Shown: positions 45,540 through 56,703 of the stretch, one piece after another | Numbering within the stretch: the stretch's first letter is position 1 | Layout: each line of letters begins with the position of its first letter | Origin: Areca catechu | Taxonomy: Eukaryota > Streptophyta > Magnoliopsida > Arecales > Arecaceae | Direction of reading: 5' to 3' | DNA: 64,000 bases | Assembly: GCA_021397845.1 (NCBI GenBank) | Contig: CM038053.1 | Location: 89,527,157-89,591,156, forward strand | Made by a program: the position numbers and the translations under genes | The notes under the pieces: generated by a model | What the model saw: the letters and a program-made list of their open reading frames with translations, nothing else | The model's database searches: none | What the model was told of the DNA's origin: nothing

Positions 45540-47112
45540 TGATGCGGGATGACTCTAAAATTGCTAAACATGCATGTAAGTAGTAAACTACTTTTTTTAT
45601 ATTTTTTTATAATTTAATTTGTAGGCTAGATTTCCAAAGTTAAGTAAAAACTAGCAAAAAGAGTAGTAATGCAAAGAATCATCATGATTGCAGGCAAACT
45701 CATGCAAAATAATAAATAACCAAGACCCGAGAATTAAAAAACTATCGGATTAGGATAGTTTATCTTCACAAAATAAAAAATTAAAATAAGGGAAGGATGT
45801 TACCAATCAGTAATTTGAAGAATTGCGATGAAGAGATCACACAGCACTCTGATTGGTGTCTCGATGATGAAGCTCGGTTCACTTGATTAGATGACTGATT
45901 TGGGTAGTCCTGGATGCAAGGAAAACCTCCTTTAGGGAGGTGAAACACCTCGGGGATCCTACAAAATGTCAAGTGTCAATCAAAAAAACATGTAAAAAAA
46001 AGAAAAGGAACTAGATTTAGAAGGAATCAGGTTAGGGTTTAGAAGTTAGGCGACTTGAAGCTTGATGAAGATCTCCCTGCTTGGTGGCCTAGGGCACTCC
46101 ATCTTGGACGTGTGAAGGCTTGGATGGTAGTGAGTTAGGGCATGGAAGGATGCTAGGGCAGCAAGAAATTTGGCCAAGAACAGTAGTAACCAAAGAAAAA
46201 AAATAAAGTAACACACAAGCATGCAAGCTCAAATAAATTTCACTAGGATTTTTGATATCATGAATATAAAATTAATACAAGAGGGGGAGGGGTGGTGATA
46301 TTTATAGAGTTTCCATGACCTCTAACTAGTGTTACACACTTGGGTTACAAGTCCCACCCTAGCTAGGTTAGAAAAACAAATCTTAAAATAGTTTGGAGCA
46401 TAAGTCACAACTAGGTTAGGATTTGACCTAGTCTTCTCCTTCTCCCTTCATGCTTTGACATTCCACTCAAGGACACCTCTTGGACTTGGTCAACACTTTA
46501 AGGATGCCAAGGAGGGCATGTTGGGCTTCTAGGGGCAGCAAGGGACCAGACCAAATGGGCTTGGGTGCATGGGCTTGGGCCTTTGGAAGTTTGGGTGGCC
46601 TGGTATCCTGGTAGCAAGAATATTCCATGAAATCTTGCTTTTTTAGGTCTTGGACTTGGTGCCTGGGCTTGATTTCTTTGGACTAGGAAGCAGGTGGACC
46701 TCTTGAATCATGGATGCCCTAGTTTAGGAATATGCTCTGGCATCTAGGGCAGAATCTGGGCATCTAGAGGACATCTGGAAAGAATTAGTGTTTCTGGAAG
46801 CATCTTGGATCTTGCGTTGTCACACAAATCCAATGGACTGATGTAGTGGCCTCTGATCCATGGATGTGGCCTGGTGAAACACTAAAATAGGGTAAACTCT
46901 TTTCTTGTACAAAAATTAGGCTCATACTAGACTCATAACTGATGTGCAGGATTTAAAATACTGACTAGGTTGAAGGTTGAGACAAATCAACTAACCTTAA
47001 ATTATTACAGGACTCAATCTTAATTGATTACAAAATTTTCAAAACTTTGACACATGACTAATTAAACCATATGGGATCCAGGGATCTGTGTCTGACCCTG
47101 GTGTCCCCACCA
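45540..47112 (-). repeat. 5' LTR of L
   Basis: Begins TGATGCGGGATGACTC and ends GTCCCCACCA. Minus-strand CTCTATAAATA near 46300 is a TATA-like site, also present in the other LTR near 41700. Confidence 0.87.
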
Positions 47113-47649
47113 GCCATCTTTTCATTTGATGGTCCCGAAAGCAAGGGATACTGAATCCTTTGTTTGTGGCACCTAGAGGACCTGCGAGCAACAAAGTAAA
47201 GGAATTAGAAAATAGCATGTAGGGGTATAAGAAAGTAGGAAGTGCTAGGTAAGGAGTCGAAGATGGTGGTCGAGGAGGGCTCATCTCATTGGACATTTAA
47301 GTGGATCTTCTATGTGGCATCCCATCTTTAAGATAGAATGGTGTCTTGCAAAGGAGGATGGTAACATAGGTCCTCTAACCCCTCGACGTCCCGAAGGATA
47401 ATGGCACTCTCTCACAAAGTTCCTAGTCTAAGAAGACAAAGGCTAATGGAAGAAGTTCTCCTTTTTTCATTCATCAAAAATTAGTTTATTAGAAGGCGGT
47501 AGGGCCCTTTATATAGGCTCCTAATTCCCATTCAAATTTCAAAAGTAAAGGTTACAAGCCATCATCAAAGAGGTGCCTAAAAATTGAAATTTGGCTCTTA
47601 AAATCATCCTTTGGTAGGCCTTGATTTGGTGGAAAGCTTGATTCAGGGA

Positions 47650-47972
47650 GGTAAGAGAAGAGATTGTCCCCACTCAAATTTTGAAACTCCTTTCATGAAT
47701 CATGGCCGACCATGGTTCTTTGGGAAGAAAGCTTGATGTGGGAGAAGTTGTCTTCAAGGATCAAGGGATGCTCCATTTTCCTTAGAATGTTTCCTTGGCC
47801 GGCCAAGATTTTTTAGGAAGAAGGCTTCATGTGGGGGAAGTTGTCTTCAAGGATCAAGGGATGCACCATTGACCTTAGAATCTTTCCTTGGCTGACCATC
47901 CTTCTTTGGAAAAGGGCATGATGTGGGGGAGTGAAGAAAGGATCTTGTCATCAAGGATAATGGGATACTTAG
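47650..47972. repeat. ~93-100-bp tandem repeats in LTR M
   Basis: TCTTCAAGGATCAAGGGATGC occurs at 47751 and 47844, with a weaker third copy near 47945. Each is followed by CCTTAGAAT.TTTCCTTGGC. The array resumes at 51690, right of insertion H. Confidence 0.75.
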
Positions 47973-48227
47973 TGTTGGAAATTGTGTCCCAAAGCCAATC
48001 GCCTGTGTTGTAGGTTGAGCTAAGTATTGTACTCTTTCTTTGAATTAATAAAATATTTTTATTGGCAGCTCATCACATATTGTATTTCCCTGAAATGAAC
48101 TCTTTCCATGTGATGAAGTCCAGAGGACTACACTGACTTCGATACAGATAGGATGTATCGAGTGGTCCTTAAACCTTGTTTACAACCAAAGGATATATTA
48201 CACTGGATGGCAATATATCAAGTATAG

Positions 48228-49598
48228 TGGTGTGGGCACCAGAATCAGGAAGAGACTCCAACCAATTCAAGTCAAATCCGAGTCCTTATGGTTGGATGAG
48301 TAAAAGAAAGTCCTGTAATTTTTTTTTCTTTCTTTAATTTTGAGTCCAAATAATTATGTAATTCGAGTCCATTTCAATTTTATGTTGGAACTAGTCCAGC
48401 CTGATTAATCTTGTATTTGAGAGTTGGGTCCAAATGAGTCAAGTCCAATCCATGAAGAATCAAACCAAACCTCCATGAAGAATCAAACCAAACCACATTT
48501 GAAGACTAAAGAAGACTCAAGACTTATACTCCAAAGCAAGACCAAAGCCACCTCAAGTGGGGACCACATGCCACCTCATCATCCAAGGTTGCTGCCACAT
48601 CACACATACCACCTCACCATCCAAGGTTGCTGCCACATCACACATGCCACCTCACCATCCAAGGTTGCCACCCAAGAGAAGAAAAGGGGAATTTGAATTT
48701 GAATTAGCTACAACCTCCTCCACAACTTCCTCCACTACTCATGGGATGCCCCATATTTTTCTCCACAAATTTTTCTCCATGATATTTGGTGTAGTTTGAA
48801 TTCAAAATGGCTTAATAGTCTATAAAAGACTCTTAGTCTTCTTGTAAAGAGAGGATGGAAAAGAAAAAATAAAAGTTTTCTTCTATGTGAGTTCTATGTG
48901 CCTAAGTGGTAGTTCTAAATTCCTCTCCCTATCCCACGCCAACCCTACTTTCTCCTCCTCCATCTCCAACGCCTAAGACACTCTTCTTCTTCTCCAATCA
49001 CAAGCTAGCTCTTCAATATCTAAGGTTGATCAAGAAGACCATCACAAGGAGGCCGGCCAAATCCATTTCAAGTGATCTACCATGGCGCCAAGATTATTCT
49101 TCAACACTGCTTCCTCGACTCTTCTTTAGTTTCTCCATTTCATGACTAACGTATTTTACCAAGTTCCTAATCTCAAGGTTTCTTTGTTGTAGGGTTCTCC
49201 GGGATTCCGAACTCAAGAGGAAGGAATTATTTGCCATAATCCAGAAAACAAGAAGGGCCCTCAATTTGTAGTATGGTCTTGTCATTTGGGAGGTCTCTTC
49301 ATGAGTGATCTTGATCTACTTGAAAGATTAATGCTAGGTATGTTCTAGTATCGATTAGGTCTGAAATATTAAATTTGCCTAGCTTAACTTGTGTGGTTCG
49401 AATCTTATTCCTATTTCTTTGTTATTTTGATAGTCTTATTAATTAGGTTTACGTTTGATCGTTCGAGTTCTCTTTATTAGACCTCCTTTGATACTATATG
49501 CTGAACTAATCATATGCAAATAAGAAATTGCTAAGTTAATCTTTGCTAATCTCCTTTAGGGTTGCATAGTTGCATTCTCATCTTGCATGTCCCCACCA
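48228..49598 (+). mobile_element. G2: solo LTR inside H
   Basis: Perfect TSD tatag (48223-48227 and 49599-49603). The ends TGGTGTGGGC and CCCCACCA are inverted over most of their length. It aligns with G1. A TCTATAAAAG box is near 48817. No interior. Confidence 0.92.
48583..48680 (+). repeat. 38-bp tandem repeat in G2
   Basis: CCAAGGTTGC starts at 48583, 48621 and 48659. It lies where G1 has a different 58-bp repeat. Confidence 0.85.
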
Positions 49599-52259
49599 TA
49601 TAGGTTGTTGTAGTTCACATCGTTTGGTTGTTCTCTTGACCAAATGAGTTTGGTGACACTGATGTGATCTGCAAGTGGGATATGTGATATCTCATTGAAC
49701 GTGACTCCGTACAGCCCCTTTCTACCAAAGGGATACTCACGATTGGACATGGGTATATGTGTCCCTCTGACCTGAGGTCATCACGGTAGCTTGCAAGCAA
49801 CTCCCTGTGCTTTGGTGCCGAACTACCCAAATTTTTAATCCGGTGACAGAAGGTTTCTAGGTACAGGCAAGTACTTGTGGAGCAGTGATGGACCAAGATG
49901 GAATTGACCTGTCCAAACAGTTTGGATTGAATGTCTCGCAGTATCTCAATTTAGCAAATCCTCGGCCGGGGTAGTCCTAGTGAAGAGTCACTGGGCTTGC
50001 AAGGTTGAGACACGTAGTCGACTGACTCAGTCTGGGTTGGCAGCCCAATCTCAGTCGTCCTGAGCATTAGAGGTCAAAGGGATGAATTATACGGTAACCA
50101 TATGCCAGAGGTTCAATAGTTTGCTCTCGCATCTTCGACCTATCCGGACACCGGGACCCATTGCTAGATGGTTTCCTATGCTGGTACTAGAATTGTTCGA
50201 GTGCTACCGTTTAGGTTCGAACCTATGAGGTCACACACCACAGAGGATTACTCTCTGATCCGAATACCGATTACGATTAAGAATCGTCTCGGTTTTATGG
50301 TCACAGTATTTTTGAGCACTCTTTTCCCTGTCTTGCCCTTGTTTGTGTCAACCGAAATTGTTTCAGGTTGACCATGACTGCACCAGGATTTTTCTAAATC
50401 AGTTTTGAACTGATTCGGAGTTCGTTTCGGCCTTCAATTGGTGGTGAACCAATTTTAATCCCTTGAACAAATTTTAATTTGGTTTGAACCGGTTCAATTG
50501 GATTGAACCAAGAGGTTTAAAAAGGGGTTGACCGATTTTGGTTGAACAGGTATTTTCTTTGAATCGGTGTTTACTCCCATTGACCGTTTTACATGGTAAA
50601 ACGTTGGAATAAACTCCAAACTACTAAAGAGGCCAATCGACGCTTGGCGGGCGTCCTTTCTTCTCAGTCCACCGGCTAGTTTAATCCCTTGTTTACTGCT
50701 AGTTTAATGGGTGAAATGCAGCCGAGTCCTATTCCTCTCCTTGTCTCTCTGTCTTCTTCCCTGCTGTCCTTTAAATACCAGCAGTTCCCCCTTGTTTCAA
50801 GAGTGGGTTGTTTCACCGTGAGAAGAGAGAAAACACCTAGGGTGTTCTTCCATTTGAGAGGCTAAGAGCTCGGTCTTTATTCTTAATTTGGGTACTTTGT
50901 AGAGCTAGGATTTGGAGTGTGTGAGGGAAAGAAACAAAGCCTTGTTTCTTGTGCTCAAATTCCCATTTCAACAAAGCCCTATTGCTGAAACTTAACGTGG
51001 CCGAGTGTTTTCTTCCAACGGCTAGCACCGCGTGTGGAGAGGGATCCGAGGGCCCCAGGCGTGTCTCCCCTCTAGAGGGAGTACTCTTCTACTCCTAGGA
51101 GCAAACCACGCGAGCAGGACTAGCTATTGTTGCTCAAAAATGAAGATTGAAGTCTGTTGTCCTATTCTGCAACAACTTCCAGCAGCAGACTTTGGGCATT
51201 TTTGTACACCATTTTTGCTGTGTTTTGGTTGAAGATCTCGGTGCCAAATCGAAGATCACTCGAAACCCTAGCCACTGCTACAATTTGGGAGTAGACAGAG
51301 GTCCGGAAGGTGTTATTTGGACGACGTTTTGAAAGCTCAAAACATGGTATCCCACGGTCCATGGAGGAAGAAGGCTGGAATAGATTTATTCCAGCTATTC
51401 CATCCTATTCCAAGTTTATCCCAGAGTTATTCCAGCCAGAATAAAGGTATGAAAATTTTTTTTTTTTTATCATGCATAAATAGATTTATTTGTTTATTTT
51501 TTGCAAATATTTTTTTATCATGATACATGCCTACATGCAACATGAATAGATTAGTTTCTGGGTGGAGCAGATTTTCGCTGCACAAATTTTAAAAAAAAGT
51601 TTTAAAATCCATTCTGCTCCCGCAGCTATTTGCATGCCTAATGTAGGATCATGTCAAACCACCTGCACCGTTTTCTTTCACTTAGTTGACTTTAGGATCC
51701 TCCCTTGGCTAGCCATGCTTTTTTGGAGAGAGGCTTGATATGGGGAGGAAAGGGAGGAAGTGGTTGGCTTGGATCAAGGAGAGGCTTAATGGGGCTTCCA
51801 CATGTCATTGACCTTGAAGCTTTCATCTTCTCTTGGCCACCCAAGTGGCTTGGTGAAGTGGTGCTTCATCCTGCCAAGTGGCATTGATAAGGTGGCACAC
51901 CAAGAGCTGAAGTGGAACTCTTGCTTGGCATGGAGAGAGGTCTTGACCTGCCTACCATTTGGGCTTGACTTGAATGCCCACTTGTGGACCAAGTTCAAAC
52001 AAGCTTGAGCCCAATTTCAATTTGACTTGTGCTTGTGAAACAGTTCAGTTTATTATAGGATCCATTGACCTAAGTTGACCAAATTGGCTAAGGTACATGA
52101 CTAAAACAAAAATTGAAATTAAGTACATGACTCAAAAAAAATAAAATGCTCAGGCTTGAATCCTTATTATAGGACCCAACAAATTAAAAACCCTAATTCA
52201 AGATCCACAGAGGGTTGAGGAGCCTCTATCTAATCTTGATGCCCATACCAGTTCTCCTG

Positions 52260-52790
52260 GGGTGGGAGGAACTCGACCCTGTCGAGTAAGGGTTGATTTG
52301 GCATTGATATTTTTCTAGAAGATCGAGGTCGAGGTACTGCAAGTCCTCTTGGGTGATCCATGAGTCATCAGACTTTTATCGGCCTTGCCATCGAACCAAG
52401 TAACGATGATAGCCTTTGCCCCTGGTGGTGATAGATTGGTCATCCAGGACACGCTTGATCCGCTCTCCTCTCCTATGTAAAATTAAAGGTGGACACTCTG
52501 GGATGGGTTCACTCTCAAAAGATAGGTCAGGCCTAAATGGCTCGCTAGGTATGGTTGCTGGTTCCCTATACTCAACTAAGTATGAGATATTGAAAGTCGA
52601 GCTAATGCCATAATCCGGTGGTAGCTCAAGTACATAGGCATTAGGGACAACTCTCCTTATCACTTTAAAGGGGCCAGCTCCACGAGCATGAAGTTTCTTA
52701 ACGGTTCCTGATGTTAACCGTTCAGGCCTAAGCCTAATCATTATAGAATCCCCTATTTTAAATTCTTTAGCTCACTTTCAGGAATCAGCC
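52260..52790 (-). pseudogene. M integrase tail with chromodomain
   Basis: The open frame 52741-52376 reads MIRLRPERLTSGTVKKLHA, RGAGPFKVIRRVVPNAYVLE, LPPDYGISSTFNISYLVEY, then ERIKRVLDDQSITTRGKGYH and RYLVRWQGR. One stop follows, after which DDSWITQEDLQYLDLDLLEKY completes the chromodomain in the same frame. This is the best copy of the pol tail in the window and identifies M, and by similarity D, E and L, as chromovirus-derived. The domain would guide integration to modified chromatin. Confidence 0.85.
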
Positions 52791-53219
52791 AAATTATTTC
52801 AAAATTAGTTCTTAATACAGAACTCTAACATGATGCAAAGTGTAGACTCAGCTATGCATTCATATTGAGAGGAATTTTATTGGACTCCTAGGGCCTAAAC
52901 CTAACAGACTATAGACTCTCTAGGTTTGACCCAGGCTTGACATGCACATGAAAATTTACAGTGGATTCTTAGCAAATGCCATAAGGTCTTCCAAAAGTAA
53001 GTCGCAAACCTAACATACTCAAAGAACTGGTGCAATCGAACGATCTCAACATAGTATGATTTGAAAGTCTGGGGAACATTGGAAGCCTTAGGTTATGATA
53101 GGAAATAGGAATCGGAGCCTTGGGATAATCTATTAGAAGCATGAAACGGACCTTGGTTACTCGAGATGACCTTAAGATTTGAACATTGATCTATAGGTGT
53201 CATATGGTCCACTTGTTTT

Positions 53220-53530
53220 TATAGTCGTGGGGCTTGGTTGGGTTCACCCCATAGTGAGGAATGTTTGGTAATGAAAATCCTGGGACCAAGCTTAAAGCAT
53301 GCTTGATATCCCTAAGGGGTGGTAGTTTATTAGGTAACTCATCGAGAAATACATCCTCAAATTCTTTCGGAGCTTCAACTACTTCTTAAGGGAGTTCTTT
53401 TTGGGTCAATTCATGAATCTTCTTAGTGGCAGGGGTTCCCTCAGTATTCTCATCGGGTGGTAGTTGATTAGGTAATTCATCGAAAAATACATCCTCAATT
53501 CCTTTCAGATCTTTGGGTCAACAGAGCTTT
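53220..53530 (-). pseudogene. M protease-RT linker remnant, duplicated
   Basis: The minus-strand frame reads EFEDVFLDELPNKLPPLRDI, then LVPGFSLPNIPHYGVNP, the region just before gypsy RT. A second copy of the first motif (IEDVFFDELPNQLPPDEN) lies about 140 bases to the right. The interval between this and the integrase tail lacks RT, RNase H and integrase, so pol has suffered a large internal deletion. Confidence 0.65.
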
Positions 53531-53534
53531 ATCT

Positions 53535-53590
53535 CACATCATGCCTGGTATCAAAGCCCCATAACACATCATTTCTGGTATCAGAGTGTG
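53535..53590 (+). repeat. Duplicated LTR-end/PBS junction in N
   Basis: CACATCATGCC then TGGTATCAAAGC (53546-53557), and 30 bases later CACATCATTTC then TGGTATCAGAGT (53576-53587). Each copy looks like an LTR terminus followed by a Met PBS. Confidence 0.7.
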
Positions 53591-53599
53591 GGTAGGACT

Positions 53600-54592
53600 T
53601 AGTTTCTTCTTAATTACTCGGATCAGGTGCTTTACCATGGCCGTCAGGTCATAAGAAAAAGTAGGGCTGCAAGACCCTCACATCCCATTCAAAGGGGATT
53701 TCCTATGGCATGTAGGGGTTCTTATGTGATTGACCATTGAAGAAGAAAACAAGGAGATAGGTATTTTAATTCTATAAAAAATTTTGCCTCATTAGATTTC
53801 AGTATCTTTAAAATTCTGCATTTTCCAACACAGTACATAGTATGTTATTTTAGTTATTTTTGTATGTAGGAATCTCAGAATTTACTGTTTTTTATTTTTT
53901 AGGACTCCACATAATTGATCATATTTTTCAGATTTTTTTCAGATTTTATTTCAGTCTATAGGTTTTCTACATGCTTGTTTACTATCCGAGAACAATTCTA
54001 CTCTGAATTTCAAGCAAGCCCATTTCATCATACTTTCATTTCTATATAGTCTGATTTTTGCACTTTAGGTTCATATTATTTAAATTTAGCATCTTATAAT
54101 TCTACTAATATACATCAAAACACACACACACACACAAAAAAAATTAAAAAATAAAAAAAAAAATAAAAATAAAAAAAAAAAAAAAAACTTAAGTACATTT
54201 CATTAGGTTTCATGTGTATGCCATCATATGCATAATTGACTTAAAGATGACAATATCACAAGATAAGGGAAAGAGTTCATTACCTTTCATTGGCCCAAAA
54301 ACTACCAACTTGCATTTTGAACCTAAGCCTAACTTAAAATCTAGAAGCAACCTAATAGCTTTGGGACATCAATGAGTCGAGTTTAACCATTGTGGGGAAC
54401 CTAGTACATGCAACCCTTCAATTAGTACTGGAAAGCTGGTGTTTAAGGCAAGAGGTTTAGTGTCAAATGACCTAAGCAGTGTTGTGGTTCCTTAATTGGG
54501 TCCTTGCAAATGCAGGAAGGCCTCCCACACTCCTACCTCTTACCTAGCTGGTAAAAGGGCTAGTTGTTGTGCTGTGTGTCATCTAAGTTAAA
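53600..54592 (+). other. N leader with microsatellite
   Basis: Non-coding. A (CA)n run followed by an A-rich tract occupies about 54119-54187. Sequence from 54290 on resembles the leaders of L in reverse orientation. Confidence 0.6.
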
Positions 54593-56043
54593 TGATGCGG
54601 AACTAATATGCATGCAATTTTTTTTATATGTTTTATATGTGGGGTTGGGTGATTAATTCCCGAATTTCAGATTAAAATAAGTTATAGGGAATTTTATATG
54701 AATTTTAGAAGATCAGCATGCAGATTAGGACCTAGAAAAGTAGAAAAGAAGGATCGCCGGGGCTGAGAAGCCTCGGTTAGGGCAAGTTCTCCTTCAATAA
54801 AACTACTGGAGGTAGAGGGGTGTACCTGACAACGTCTGTGAAGATCGCAGCAAAAGGGTCTCTTGTTCCTCGACGGATGCGGCCTGGAAAATCGAGCCAA
54901 AGACCCGCGGATACCCGGCTTTCTGCTCGGTGATCCGATTGAGGCTTGGCTGGAGTCGTTGGATTCGTAGGAACTCGGGGACCTGCAAACGACCTGTCAG
55001 GGGTTAGAAAACTCACAAAGGAACAAGAAAACAAAGGAAAAACAGCAAGGGAAGGCTTCTTTTGGAGTGGGCGTCCAGGGATCTGAGATGCTTGTTGGTA
55101 GCAGGAAGATGATTGCAGCACTGGGAAGAAGAACTCTCGCAAACCCCTTTATGCACACAGCAGGGTATCACACAACTCAATAGAAGAACTCAAGGTTTTC
55201 ATTCATCAAAAAAATTCCCTCATACAAGAGGCTAGGGTCCCTTAAATAGACCCTTAACCTTGGGCTCCAAGTAAGGGTACATAAGTCTTTACATAAGAAT
55301 CCTTTTTCCTCTCAAACCCTAGCTAGAAAATAAGGAAATATTAGGTAGAAAAATCCCTAAAATTTTCTTGACTTGGTCAAGACTCCAAGGACGCCTAGGG
55401 GGGCGTGTTGGGCTTCTAGGAGCAGCAAAAGGCCGGCCCAAAGGGGCCCGGGTGCATGGGTTTGGGCCTCTGGAAGCTGGGGTGGCCTGGTAGCCAGGTA
55501 GCAGGAATATTCCCTGGTATCTTGCTTCTTAGGGGCTTGGGCTTGGCACCTGGGCTTGATTTCATTGGGCTAGGATGCAGATGGACCTCTGGAATCATGG
55601 ATGCCCTTATTTATGAATATACTTTGGCATCTGGAAGGAAATCTGGGCATCTGGAGGGTATCTGCAAGGAATCAGGGTTTCTGATTTTTCTCCTGGGGTC
55701 TTCAAATCTTCAAGCTGGGTTGGACTTGGGCTAAACTTCCATGTCTTCAATCTGGCTGGACTTGGTCTTCACTTGTATAATATAGTCTTGAGTCTTCAGT
55801 ATGCTTGGACAGGACTCAAAAAAATAAAATTAGCTCAACATGAGCTAACTAGCATTGGACTGAACTAGCTCAACATGAGCTGACTAGTACAGAAGTGAAA
55901 TAACAACTAAAAATACTCAAATAACAACTAAAATGGACTCAGATAAGCTAAGCCCTTATTACAGATGGACTCATAAATTATTGATCAATTACAGAGGGTT
56001 GAGAAGCCTCTGCCTTATTCTGGTGCCTTTGGTGTCCGCACCA
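54593..56043 (-). repeat. 3' LTR of E
   Basis: Plus-strand edges TGATGCGGAACT and CCGCACCA. It matches 59506-60955 almost exactly. Confidence 0.93.
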
Positions 56044-56530
56044 ATTCTCCCGGGGTGGGAGGAACTCGACCGTGTCGAGTGAAGATCAGACTGGCTCACA
56101 TATCTCTCGAGAAGGTCTGGGTTGAGGCATTGCAAGTCCTCTCGAGAAATCTACGAATCGTCCGACTCTAGCTGGCCTTGCCATCGGATCAGGAAGCATT
56201 GATAGTCACGGCCCCGGGTCGTGATGGCTTGATCGTCCAAGATACGCTCGATCCGTTCTCCTCTCTCAGGCCAATTTGTTAGTGGACACTCTGGGTTAGG
56301 GTCACTCACAATGAAAAGGAATAGGTCCAAAGGCCTTACTAGGTATCGCTGCCGGTTCCCTATACTCAACCAGGTCTGTAATATTGAAGGTAGAACTAAT
56401 GCCCAAATCCGAAGGCAAGTCTAACACCTAGGCATTTGATCCAATCCTTCTCTATCACTTTAAAAGGTCCGGCTCTGCGAGCATGAAGCTTCTTTTAGGC
56501 CTAAGCCTAACCAAGATAGAATCCACTACA
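56044..56530 (-). pseudogene. E chromodomain tail, one stop
   Basis: The frame 56369-56151 reads ERIERILDDQAITTRGRDYQ, CFLIRWQG and DDS, then a TAG where D has Trp; the ISREDL codons follow in frame. Upstream, the linker (GAGCATGAAGCTTCTT region near 56480) is partly deleted, as in D. Confidence 0.75.
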
Positions 56531-56703
56531 TCAAATTCTTTGACCCTTCTTCGGGAATTAGCCAGTTGTTTTAAGATTAGTGCGGGTGGTGAACATGCTA
56601 GGCACATGCAGACAAATGATGCAAAGGACTCATACTGACACCTAACAGACTCGACTATGCATTCCTATCGAAGGAAATTTTATTGAACTCTTTGGATCTA
56701 AAC

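Larger units (their letters stand above)
40938..47112 (-). mobile_element. Element L: non-autonomous chromovirus-type element, relative of D and E
   Basis: LTRs 40938-42509 and 45540-47112 (1572 and 1573 bp). Flanks gccag (40933-40937) and gccat (47113-47117) differ by one base, an aged TSD. The interior holds a degraded chromodomain tail, a long decayed ORF and a leader on the minus strand. LTR M reads through when L is removed. Confidence 0.85.
47973..51680 (+). mobile_element. H: TSD-flanked long LTR insertion containing solo LTR G2
   Basis: TSD cttag (47968-47972 and 51681-51685), and LTR M reads through when H is removed. It begins TGTTGGAAATTGTG and ends TTTTCTTTCA. Net of G2 it is about 2.33 kb with no ORF, so I read it as a solo LTR of the J/P type. 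CTTTAAATACC near 50768 is a TATA-like site. A TGGTATCC word at 51345 after CAAAACA could instead mark an LTR end and PBS, in which case H is a deleted element. Confidence 0.65.
40614..52250 (-). repeat. M: chromovirus 3' LTR, split by L and H
   Basis: Pieces 40614-40937, 47113-47972 and 51681-52250 read as one ~1.75-kb LTR. Shared blocks with D and E LTRs include GATGCGGCCTGGA near 40894 and the GGGTTGAG.AGCCTCT block near 52212. The right end CCCATACCA is followed by a chromodomain frame, as in D and E. A minus-strand TATATAAAG lies near 47510. The left edge TGATGAGATGG is inferred. Confidence 0.65.

Noticed and set aside
51032..52008. Short frames in H and M such as 51705-51887
   Set aside because: They lie in LTR sequence with tandem words and show no domain.
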